Under the pieces are notes generated by a model. It did no database searches, was not told the origin of the DNA, and was given only the letters and a program-made list of their open reading frames with translations. A program made the position numbers and the translations under genes. Shown one piece after another: positions 55,799-64,000 of a stretch of 64,000 nt of DNA (position 1 is the stretch's first letter; every line of letters starts with the position of its first letter). The stretch comes from Isoetes taiwanensis (lineage: Eukaryota > Streptophyta > Lycopodiopsida > Isoetales > Isoetaceae), in contig JAJEKV010000008.1 of assembly GCA_021234155.1 (NCBI GenBank), positions 9,262,445 to 9,326,444 on the forward strand. Direction: 5' to 3'.

Positions 55799-58276
55799 AT
55801 GAAAGGCCAATTTTGGGTGGAGGTGCCTAAGAACTGCTTTCTCTACAAAAATCAATATAACCAGAAGGAACAGGTCGATGAGAATGCTCTTCGACTTTCT
55901 GGTGCAATGAATATTGATCTTTGAGCATGTGGGAAACTCTATCCCATCGACCCGATCACTAGAAGACCTTCTGAATTTCATTCTGCGTCGGGGCTTATTC
56001 TTTTTGCCTGTAAGGGTAAAGAAGGTCTGCTTGGATATTGCAATAATATTTCCAGTCATTCTGATGCGCATTTGAGAACAATGTATACTCAATTGTGTGG
56101 AGTGCATTGCATTATGGTAGCTCACTGTAATTACCTCCAACAGTGTAACTATTTCCTAACCAACAGGTCTAAGAATGCAGATGACTTACAAGCTTCCAAT
56201 CAAAGGTTGCTCAAGGAGGTGGAGTCCCTTAAACAAGGATTGAAAAGGTGCTCTGAGGACAATGACAAACTGGAGAGGAAAAAGAAATTGAAAATGACAC
56301 CATTGGGCATGAGGGAGAGGAAAAAAGAGCTGAAGGCCCTATATGTACTTGCTCTTGGTGGTGGGGGCTCTAGAAGAAAAATCCACGCTATCAAGATCTG
56401 GTGGATCCTACTATAGCTGAAAAGAAGAAGAGAAAACCTTGTAATATTACTACTCTGTTAAAAAAGTTAGTAACTAAAGATGATGTCATAGATATGTCGA
56501 AGCTTCCTGGAGCAAACCACTTAAGAAAAACTGTTGTTGAACAGGTGCTTGCTGAATTGGGAAAGAGTCAAACTCCTGATAGCATGCAAGAATTATGTGA
56601 TAATGTGGGTATCAGTCGACAAGCTTACATTGCTCTTTTTAGATGTTTGCAGGATGGTATAAAGCAACAAGGTATTACGAAGACTATACTGCCAAGACTC
56701 AGTTATGTCAGGGCAAGCAGAACAAAGAGAAATGCAGAAGCATACGAGCATTTGGGAGAGATGTACCAGATCACCACATCTGTTCACTTGGGATCACTAT
56801 TCACTGGGAAAAGTAAGAAGAAGGGTGGCTCAGGGAATGATCTCTTTGTTCTTAATGAAAAAAATAATTGTTGGATGGATCTATCTAAAATGCTTCTTCT
56901 GTTAATTCGTTTCTATGTTATGAAAGTGGAAGAGTGTGCACGGAAACTCCAAATTGCTATAAAGTTGGATGAGATAGAACTGATCAAAGGGGAAAAGTAT
57001 GAGAGGGTCTCTTTGACATTAATGAATAGGGCATTGTCAAATTCTGATAATGAGAAAGGCAAGTTCTCTGTTCAATCAGAGGACCATATTTGGTAGATAG
57101 GGATCTTTCAAGTGCCTGAAGAAAATCATTTGTCCTTCAGTGGGTCTTTCAGCAGACACTTATTCCTACTGTCATTGCTGCACATGGAGTTGGAGATTAG
57201 CTTCCTTTCCTGGCTATGGAGATTATGAGGTTGAATGGCATTTGGCTGCCGATCAAGTGCATGTATAACATGAAACATAGTTCTGGTAAGACCACCCACG
57301 CATGCCCTTACTGTTTGTATGCTAGGATAGATGATAAGGGGAAGGGAATGAGTACTCTGGAATGTGACCAGGATGTTGAACCAAAGCGTGAAAAGGAAGA
57401 CGATACTTTGATCCGTGTCCTTGCAATTCCCGTGAAGAGAGTACACATCTGCACTCTCTATGCCTTCTTAAGAATAGTGGATAAGATGGTGTATGTGAGC
57501 ATTCTCTTTGCTCATATTGAGAATGTACTTTCTGATATTTGTCTTCATGGTAGTGACTATAAAATCTGGCAAGATCCTAAGAAGGGAGGGAAGGTGCCTT
57601 GTAAGCCATCTATGGGCGGGTGAAAGCGAAAAGATTTCCGCCTTGTACAAAATTACGTAGGAATGGATCCTTGCCAGCTGGTAAGTGGGAAGGGTACTTG
57701 CTGGTAGCAGAAGATGACCGCACTTCACGTGGGAGGGCAAAACTGAAGAAAATTAAAGCATGGCAGAACAGCAGTCTGGTAGTTTTAATGGCAGAGAAAA
57801 AAATGGTGGATGGAAAGTTAGATGAATTCAGAACAGTAATAACTGATTTCACGAAGTTGTATATACAAGCATCAGGAGAATGCAATGTTACACATTACAT
57901 TCATATACTTTACGCCCATGGCTTGTGGTTTGCCAAACAGTACGGGAGCTTGGGAATATGGAATACGCAGGGAATGGAGAAGTCACATAAACAAGCCAAG
58001 AATGTTTTTTTTAGGTTCATCCAACATCGAGGTTCGTGTGGTAATTCATTGCAACAGATGTGTCAATGGTTCTATAGAAGGATTATCTGCAAGCTAGAGA
58101 AAAAAGATAAGGCAAAGCAAGACATGACTTTGGCTATAATATTGAGGAGAAAAGCGCAGCAAGAAAAAAGAAAGCAGATATGGTGTAGATCTAGTGCAAC
58201 ACAAAATTTAAGAGAGTGGAGATCCACAAGGATCAGACAAGGTAGAAGATATGCTTCTGGGGTTTCGAATATATGA
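55799..58276 (+). pseudogene. Unclassified transposase-like gene (element 3)
   Basis: From ATG 55799 one frame runs to 56416 through a TGA (about 55922). After a one-base shift it continues from 56401 to 57096, then, with more shifts or introns, as 57216-57623 and 57620-58276. Blocks in order: a coiled coil (LKEVESLKQGLKRCSEDNDK), a basic region, RASRTKRNAEAYEHLGEMY, an IKLDEIELIKGEKYERVSLT block, a CPYC finger (about 57300) with a later HICTLYAFLRIVDKMV, and a final region with GIWNTQGMEKSHKQAKNVFF and a basic tail. I associate this layout with repetitive, transposase-like proteins of unknown class and cannot name a family. DDE residues cannot be assigned. It is convergent with the H3-like gene. 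Confidence 0.5.
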
Positions 58277-58416
58277 GCAAATCCATATTAATAGTATAAC
58301 AATGTTGTGCATAATATACAACTCTAATGCGCGTAGGATGCTATTTTGGTAGCATGGGCACGATGCGAATTAGATTGGCATTCAGTAATGAGTAGTCATT
58401 AATTCATACCATGGCC

Positions 58417-58526
58417 ACGGTGCGAATATTATTTATCCTATAATTAAATAACAACTTATTTCGCACCGTGGCCACGGTGCGAAACTGGTTGTCATTTAGT
58501 TATAGAATAACTAATATTCGCACCGT
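58417..58526. repeat. 110-bp palindrome between two convergent genes
   Basis: Centred at 58471/58472, the sequence is a near-perfect inverted repeat. The core is TTCGCACCGTGG and its complement (perfect over 24 bp). The arms extend outward through AACAAC, TTAAATAA, TATA and ATATT blocks to ACGGTGCGAATATT at each outer edge. It can form a 55-bp-stem hairpin. It sits between the stop of the transposase-like gene (58276) and the stop of the H3-like gene (58655), so it could end both transcripts, or be a small foldback insertion. Confidence 0.85.
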
Positions 58527-58654
58527 AATTTCTAAACATAAGTTTATACCTACAATTTCTAGGTCGATACAGATATAGAATACATATAACCAAACCAAAT
58601 GATACACAGACATAGTGCAACTAAAAGTTTTTTATTAAGAAAAAAATCAACACT

Positions 58655-59719
58655 TTACATGCCTCGAAAATATTTCGTCAAAGCAACATCCCTCTGCATG
58701 ATCGTCACCCTCTTTCCATGCACGGCACGCTTCACACAATCTTCAAAGAACCTGACCATGTGATTCTCAGCTGCCTCGTGCAGAGCATCAAGGGCATTTG
58801 CAGTAAATCGATTAACCTTTTCCGGCATTGGAAAAGCTCTGCCAGAATCGTGGTACCTCCTCCTATGCTCCTTCATATTCGAGTACCTGTTATGAACATC
58901 CTCCCTACAGGTTCTCACCATAGTGAAGTTTGAAAGTACCCACTCCACGTGATTCTTTAAGTGCCGGATCTCCCGAATCCATCTGTACTTTGGCTTAAAT
59001 GGCTCGCCCTTCTTGTTGAGCTTCGAAGGGCCTTTACACAGCACATGTTTCTTCTGCAGCTGCTTAAGCATGGATGATTTCCTTTTACACCTACTGGATT
59101 TCCCAAGCTCAATGTTAGTCTGATTTGGAGGATCCAGCACTGTTTTCGGGTTACGGACAACATTTAGAATAGCATCTGGAAAAGGAATATCTTGAACAAG
59201 AATATCCTGAATAGGAATATCCTGAATCAAAATATCCTGATGATTTCCAGCGTTTGACTGAGCTCCTGCTCCTGGCCAGATTACGAAGGATTCGAGTGTG
59301 TCGTTCAAGTTGTCAGCTCCTATCGAAGGAAACGGCAACTGGGTCTCTGGTTTAATTACAACGTCGACAGAAATGACGATGCAATCATCGGGCACAGGCA
59401 CACCATGACAAACAGCTGCCTGCACGAAAAGACTTTCACCGACTAAATTGCCTGAGGAAAAAAGATATACATGCCTTGGCTCGGACAACGTGTCTCTGTA
59501 TATCTCGTCTACTGCATTGGCAACATTCTGAACTACAACGTCCAGACTGTCTGCTGAACAACACCCTGTTCGGACTGCTCCGTATTGGTTACCTGATGCA
59601 TTGGCATAGTTACTGGCGCTGGCCTCAGAATTGTTACCATTTTGTTGATCCCCAGACAACGCCTCGTTTTGATGAGTTTGGTTGCTGACAACGTTAGATC
59701 CTGTGGTAGCACTACTCAA
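58655..59719 (-). CDS. Protein with C-terminal histone H3 fold
   Basis: A 354-residue frame. Residues ~1-200 are low in basic residues, with a hydrophobic-acidic repeat (ILIQDIPIQDILVQDIPF) and no recognised fold. Residues ~205-243 are basic. Residues ~244-354 match histone H3: KYRWIREIR (H3 REIRRYQKS), a helix, then RFTANALDALHEAAENHMVR, FFEDCVKRAVHGKRVTIMQ and a final D--L---FRG (H3 ...ALQEA, LFEDTN, AIHAKRVTIMPKD, RIRG). The loop before helix 2 is about 17 residues longer than in canonical H3, as in centromeric H3 variants. Canonical tail motifs (ARTKQT, ARKS) are absent. The frame starts at TTG. An ATG seems broken by one T (CATTGAGTAG for CATGAGTAG), and a TATA box (TTATATAG) lies just upstream. 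H3 forms nucleosomes with H4. Whether this one does is unknown. Confidence 0.65.
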   Translation of the reverse strand: MSSATTGSNVVSNQTHQNEALSGDQQNGNNSEASASNYANASGNQYGAVRTGCCSADSLDVVVQNVANAVDEIYRDTLSEPRHVYLFSSGNLVGESLFVQAAVCHGVPVPDDCIVISVDVVIKPETQLPFPSIGADNLNDTLESFVIWPGAGAQSNAGNHQDILIQDIPIQDILVQDIPFPDAILNVVRNPKTVLDPPNQTNIELGKSSRCKRKSSMLKQLQKKHVLCKGPSKLNKKGEPFKPKYRWIREIRHLKNHVEWVLSNFTMVRTCREDVHNRYSNMKEHRRRYHDSGRAFPMPEKVNRFTANALDALHEAAENHMVRFFEDCVKRAVHGKRVTIMQRDVALTKYFRGM

Positions 59720-59744
59720 TGAGTGGAGAAGGCTGATAAGTATC

Positions 59745-59752
59745 TATATAAT
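59745..59752 (-). promoter_or_regulatory. Candidate TATA box of the H3-like gene
   Basis: TTATATAG read on the minus strand lies about 25-35 bp upstream of the apparent (damaged) start codon near 59719. Farther upstream, at 59859-59882, is the imperfect palindrome TTCGCACTGTAG/CCGTGGTGCGAA. Confidence 0.35.
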
Positions 59753-59858
59753 GTCTTGAGAACAAGGTTTTAAGAAGAATATATCGAACAAAGAAATTTA
59801 TTACAAACCGTTGCTACGGTGCAAAACAAGCAATCAATAGACAAAGAAATGGAAGCAG

Positions 59859-59882
59859 TTCGCACTGTAGCCGTGGTGCGAA
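59859..59882. repeat. Imperfect palindrome in the H3-like gene promoter region
   Basis: TTCGCACTGTAG followed by CCGTGGTGCGAA: the same 24-bp palindrome as at 58460-58483 with a few changes. A further partial copy (CTACGGTGCAAA) is at about 59815. Confidence 0.65.
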
Positions 59883-60039
59883 TATATGTCATATACAAGC
59901 ATTGATAACTAATATTTTGCAGGTGGCGACAATGAAGTAAAACATAACTACGAAAACAAAATAAACTGAAACTAATGGGAATGTTGGAAATAGCATGATA
60001 CAGATATGTAAGAAGTGTCTTTGCATTAATTGAACTTGG

Positions 60040-61563
60040 TTACAACTTCATTTTCTTAGAGACATGAAGATCATCAGAAACATCGACTTTTTCCAGGTCA
60101 GACTCCTGCAGACCAACATCCAACAGGTACATAAGACAAGGAATCTGTGGTTCCCTCTCTCCCAGGTCAGTCGAATTGTAGCCTTATCCACCCCGGACAA
60201 GGCCAATGCAGCTCTATTGGCAGTGACAGAATACATACTAAACCCACCAAAAACATGGGTGGCGATATCTCTCCTGACAGCCACCACTCGATCATAATTG
60301 GCAGCTAACGGGTGGTGACTACCAATCAACGAGAGGGCCTTCAGTTTCAAAACCTCCTCAGGTCCGGATGGGCTGTACTTGGAATGGAACACAACAATTT
60401 CCCCCAGGTAGCCCATATAGTGTGCAATACTTCCATCTCGGCCAGGGGTGACTCTATCATGTCTGGCACAATAATCGTCAACAAAAACTTCCTGCGCAAG
60501 CAAAGTTCATTTGCAACTTAGCCGACTACCAAACTTAATAGGTACTTAGCAAAACAAACAAAGTTATAGCTAGCATACCTCCACTTCGTCAGATTCACTC
60601 TAACCTTTTTGGTAGCAATGTTGATAGAAGACCTGGAGGAGCTTGATTCCCCTTTTGATTCAACTTTTTCGGTATCCTTAGCTCCTGAACAACTCCCCTC
60701 GAACTTTACTTTTGAGACTTCGTTCAAGCCCATTTCTGCCATCTCAAGAACCCTATCAAATGCAATTTTTGGAGTTACTGAAGTTCCATCATAAGTTAAA
60801 GCTTTGTTCAGCTCCCTTGGCACTTCCGGCTCGAAGTCGATGAAGTCGTCTAAACCTACAACAAAAGCATAGATCTGTCCAAGGACCTCGCCTTCCCTCA
60901 AACCAGTGACCAAAGATATATCGTGGAGAAGCAGGTAGTCCTTCCCTCCCACGGTAATTGGCAGGGCTTCCGTGATTCCCCATCTGTCAAGTTTATCTTC
61001 ATGCGCGGCTTCATCTTCCTGCTCTTCATCGTCGTCCTCATCTAGCTTTTCCACCAGTTACTTTTTTATCTGCATCAAAAATCTCCTCGACAGGTGAATG
61101 ATGTTCTGCAATAGCCCTCGCTTGTGGTTGCTCACTATTTGTTTGTGGCACCGAATAGATCATGTAAGTAGCAAATATGATGTCAATTGGATATAAATTT
61201 ATCCTTCCCATCCTTCTCACATAAGTCAGAAGTAGCCTCTTGAACGACCTTCGAAGCTTATCATGATCAACTTTGGGAAACAGCTTTAGAAAGGACTTCA
61301 CACTCAATACAATCTTTCCCGTTGATAAAGAAGGACGCGCTTCAGCATATGCCACCGCCATAAAGCTTTGAATGTACTGACCATACACGTCACTGTGTTT
61401 ATTCACCTAAGATATTATATCCATTGTCAGACAAAAGTTATTGTATACTACAGTAGCGTCCATTGCTGAGCAAACTCTTCTGGGTATGATAGGCTATATG
61501 CTCAGCTTCCTAACTATATACCTGAAACTGTTCCCACACCTTCTCTGACCTGGCGCTTGCCAT
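60040..61563 (-). pseudogene. Unrecognised three-exon gene linked to the H3-like gene
   Basis: ATG at 61563 starts exon 1 (61563-61522, MASARSEKVWEQFQ). Exon 2 is 61406-60605 and exon 3 is 60491-60040, with GT-AG introns. Exon 2 carries VNKHSDVYGQYIQSF, a helical block with KLRRSFKRLLLTYVRRMGRI and, after a one-base shift in an A-run near 61056, an acidic stretch (EKLDEDDDEEQEDEAAHED). Then come ITVGGKDYLLLHDISLVTGL and a basic S-rich end. Exon 3 has EVFVDDYCARHDRVTPGRDG, then YSVTANRAALALSG, and, after a shift, a charged end (LQESDLEKVDVSDDLHVSKK). I know no family. It lies 320 bp upstream of the H3-like gene on the same strand. The start is chosen because it splices cleanly into exon 2. Confidence 0.5.
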
Positions 61564-61684
61564 TGCAGAATTGTATCGCCTCATTTAGAGCAATAAAAAC
61601 TGTGATTGCCTTTATCAAAGTGGCTACGAGGTCACCGCGCGAAATACCAATTTCAAGTATCCAAAAGTGGTATATATCGCGCGT

Positions 61685-61755
61685 GGCCACGGTGCCAAAA
61701 AGATATAATACGCCTACAGAAACAAAGAGGGTTTTGCACCATGGCCACGGTGCGA
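61685..61755. repeat. Two GGCCACGGTGC palindromic motifs upstream of the three-exon gene
   Basis: GGCCACGGTGC occurs exactly at 61685-61695 and 61743-61753. The second copy is the centre of a 22-bp imperfect palindrome (TTGCACCATGG/CCACGGTGCGA, 61734-61755). The same 11-mer is at 58414-58424 and 58470-58480. Confidence 0.75.
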
Positions 61756-62142
61756 TATTTATCGAGGATAAAAGATAGACAAAGGCAAACAACAATGGAA
61801 GCAAATATTGGTTTTAGCCTTTATTTTAAAAGGCATGGCATGTACACATGGCCTAATAATAGGAAGTGGTGAAGATATCAGGTAAAATAAGTATCAGGAG
61901 AAAGCAACGGACACAGAGCGAGTTCTGGGAAGCGAACAGATGAGCGAAGAGAAGGTGACATGAGTTGAAGCGCCCATAAACAGAATCAGATTGGAGATCG
62001 AAAGAAAAGGGGGTAAAAAATCAGTCGGAGCAGAGAGGATAGTGGCAGGATTTGAATCAGAAAACAGATTGCAGAAGGAAGCTTGGGTTGTCGGGAAAAG
62101 TGCAGCAGAGATCAGTGGGTTCCATCCCATTAACATCAATAG

Positions 62143-62154
62143 TGGTATCAGAGC
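62143..62154 (+). promoter_or_regulatory. Copia primer-binding site (initiator-Met tRNA)
   Basis: TGGTATCAGAGC is the standard plant Copia site complementary to the 3' end of initiator methionine tRNA, 33 bp before the gag region. Confidence 0.9.
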
Positions 62155-62175
62155 TTGCAAGATATAGCCAGCTGA

Positions 62176-64000
62176 TTGGCATTGACATATCTTAACAATG
62201 CTGAAGTATTTGATGGAGACATTGGCTTTCAACTTTGGAAGGCCAAGATCATGCAGGCCCTCAACGTGGATAAGCTATGGGATTTGGTTGATCCAACCAG
62301 AGCAAAGGAAACTCCGCCCAAATCTAAAGTGAAAGCGGAAGCATCAGAGCCTGAGGAAGCTAAGGAAGATCGGATTTTAGATGACGAAAGGGAAGAGATT
62401 GCCAAAGCTATAATCATGGCAAAGCTGGGTGTCGATACTGTGCTTGAAATTCAACATAAACAGGCCAGGAAAATATGGAAATAGCTTTTAGAAAGATATG
62501 AGAAGAAGACGTCGACGCAGATCCTGGAAATGAAATTTCGCAACTTGCAATTCAAAAAAGGTGATGATTTGAGAGGTTTAATACGAAACCTTAGATTACT
62601 GTTGCATGATTTGTAAGGAGCTGGAGCTCATTATAATGAGCAACAGAAGGTATTGGCCTTAACCAGAGCATTTCAAATTTCGTTTAAAGATCTTGCTATG
62701 TTAGTCAGAAGGACTACATCCACTCTAGATGAAGCAATAGAAGCGATTAGGACAGAGCTTGTGCAAGAGGTTTTGCTGAAACCAATACCAGTGGAGGCAG
62801 AGGAACACCCTATTACCTTGTATGCAGGAGAACTGAGTGGAGAGAGAGGTCGAGGCCGTGGAAGAGGCAGAGGAAGGTGGAGAATAGAGATACAGTGCTA
62901 CGGATGTAAGGAATTTGGTCACATCAAGGCGGAATGTCCAAATCGAGGGAAATGGAACCGAGGACATGGTCGTAGTTCATTTGGTCGTGGAAGGGGACGG
63001 ACTATGGTGGCAGCAGTTGGAGAGATGTCTGAGATGAAAGCGTCGACCGTGGGAATTCTAAGAAGTAAGTACTTGCAAACCTTTTTCCAAAAAATGAGCA
63101 TTGCATCTCAAAATGTTGAAAAGAAAATTTTGAACAAAACTAATACCTTGACTATAGATTCTGGAGCTGAAGTCTCCATAGTGAGCTCACCTGATATGTT
63201 AAAATGCATTGAGCCAAGTGTGGATTGCAAAGCTGTTCGGATGGGCAATGGAGCAATGCAGAAGGTGCTTGGAAAAGGGAGTTTGGATATTCTAGTTAAA
63301 GGCAAGAATGTTTTGAGTTTGCCAGATACATTGTTTATGCCAGGAATGCTGTTTAATTTAATTTCAGTCGCCCATTTGGTAGATAGTGGATATGATTTAT
63401 TTTTTCATAAGTATAGGTGCAAATTCATTAGACGAGGCATTAAATTGTTTGAAGCTCAAAGAAGAGAAAATCTGTTTGAATTGGACGTCAATGATACCAT
63501 CAATAAGGTATCTCCCCTCGATAGTATAAGGCTTTGGCATTTGAGGTTAGTGCATGTCAACTATAACAACATTAAAATAGCAAAAAAGTATAATCTTTTG
63601 GATGAGCTTGATTATGAGGATTTTAAGATTGATGACGTGTGTGAAGCTTGCATGTTGGGAAAATAAAATCGAGTGGCATTTAGAAATAAAGGAAGAAGGG
63701 CGCATAAATTACTTGAACTAGCGCATTCGGATGTTTGCGGACCTATGCAGGTTGAGAGTAGAGGAGCAAAATCTTACTTCTCTACTTTTATTGATGATTA
63801 TAGTAGACGTACTAAATGCTATTTTTTGAGGACCAAGGATCAAGTATTTGATGCATTTAGGTTATATATTGCGGAAGTTAAAAGGGAGACATTATTAAAA
63901 ATTAAATGTCTAAGGTCTGACCTTGGTGGAGAGTATAGATCATCTGAATTTTGTAGGTACTGTCAAGTACGAGGGATACAGAGACAATATACATGCAGAT
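62176..64000 (+). pseudogene. Copia Gag-Pol polyprotein, partial
   Basis: One frame runs from 62176 to the window end, broken by TAG about 62482, TAA about 62613 and TAA 63664-63666. It starts TTGGCATTGACA, so an ATG is missing (a T inserted in ATGGCA would explain it). Gag: FDGDIGFQLWKAKIMQAL, then a RGRGRGRGRG stretch and one zinc knuckle CYGCKEFGHIKAEC (about 62900). Protease: TIDSGAEVSIVSS (catalytic DSGA, about 63160). Pre-integrase HHCC: LWHLRLVHVNYNNI and CEACMLGK. Integrase core: LELAHSDVCGPM (first D) and LRSDLGGEY (second D). The sequence ends before the catalytic E and the reverse transcriptase. Confidence 0.88.

Larger units (their letters stand above)
61840..64000 (+). mobile_element. 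Ty1/Copia retrotransposon, 5' part
   Basis: The primer-binding site (62143-62154) is followed at once by gag, protease and integrase on the plus strand, in the Copia order. The element continues past the window end. The 5' LTR must end just before 62143 (around CCATTAACA), but its start cannot be placed without the 3' LTR. 61840 is a guess. At least three in-frame stops show it is dead. Confidence 0.8.

Noticed and set aside
61045-61065. A-run (TAAAAAAG) at a frame change, a possible programmed ribosomal slip
   Set aside because: The shift goes in the +1 direction and the codons do not fit the X-XXY-YYZ pattern for -1 slippage. A simple indel in a homopolymer is likelier.
1-64000. tRNA, rRNA or other structured RNA genes
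   Set aside because: No cloverleaf with A and B boxes and no rRNA-like block was noticed on either strand by eye.

Overview
The window looks like repeat-dense nuclear DNA of a land plant. The evidence is spliceosomal GT-AG introns, a full-length CLV1/BAM-type leucine-rich-repeat receptor kinase with the intron position usual for that group, a Copia element primed by the plant initiator-Met tRNA site, Gypsy, LINE, hAT and MULE-like elements, and no bacterial gene organisation. The species cannot be named from the sequence. A fern, bryophyte or lycophyte is a weak guess.

Layout. 1-4.3 kb: a decayed DNA-transposon gene pair (transposase-like on +, coiled-coil/RING-like on -) abutting a LINE remnant. 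4.5-8.5 kb: no gene seen. 8.5-11.1 kb: a decayed LINE with a (TTCTA)n tail, then a minisatellite. 11.4-25.4 kb: a minus-strand Gypsy element with an 819-codon extra reading frame after integrase. It is interrupted by a 308-bp MITE in integrase and by a nearly full-length LINE (16.6-20.7 kb) in RNase H. 26-28.9 kb: a plus-strand LINE. 29.0-39.4 kb: a 9.55-kb multi-gene DNA transposon sitting inside short MULE-like termini. 42.0-45.1 kb: the receptor kinase, the only convincing host gene. 48.4-53.2 kb: a hAT element with intact ends. 53.3-54.4 kb: an unrecognised gene remnant. 55.8-61.6 kb: an unclassified transposase-like gene (+) facing a gene ending in a histone H3 fold (-) and a further unrecognised gene (-). 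61.8 kb to the end: the 5' part of a Copia element.

The most interesting theme is DNA transposons that carry regulatory-looking accessory genes. The 29-39 kb element carries a transposase, an acidic basic-headed protein, an FCP1/NIF-phosphatase-like protein and a coiled-coil RING-like protein, all inside 19-bp terminal inverted repeats flanked by GCTA duplications. A much diverged relative at 0.6-3.9 kb keeps the transposase/RING pairing, so the pairing is old. The 55.8-61.6 kb cluster has the same architecture (transposase-like on +, accessory genes on -), and one accessory protein ends in a divergent histone H3 domain. Its intergenic gaps hold palindromic GGCCACGGTGC motifs. Almost all of these genes now carry stops or frameshifts, so the copies are fossils, but the gene content is informative.
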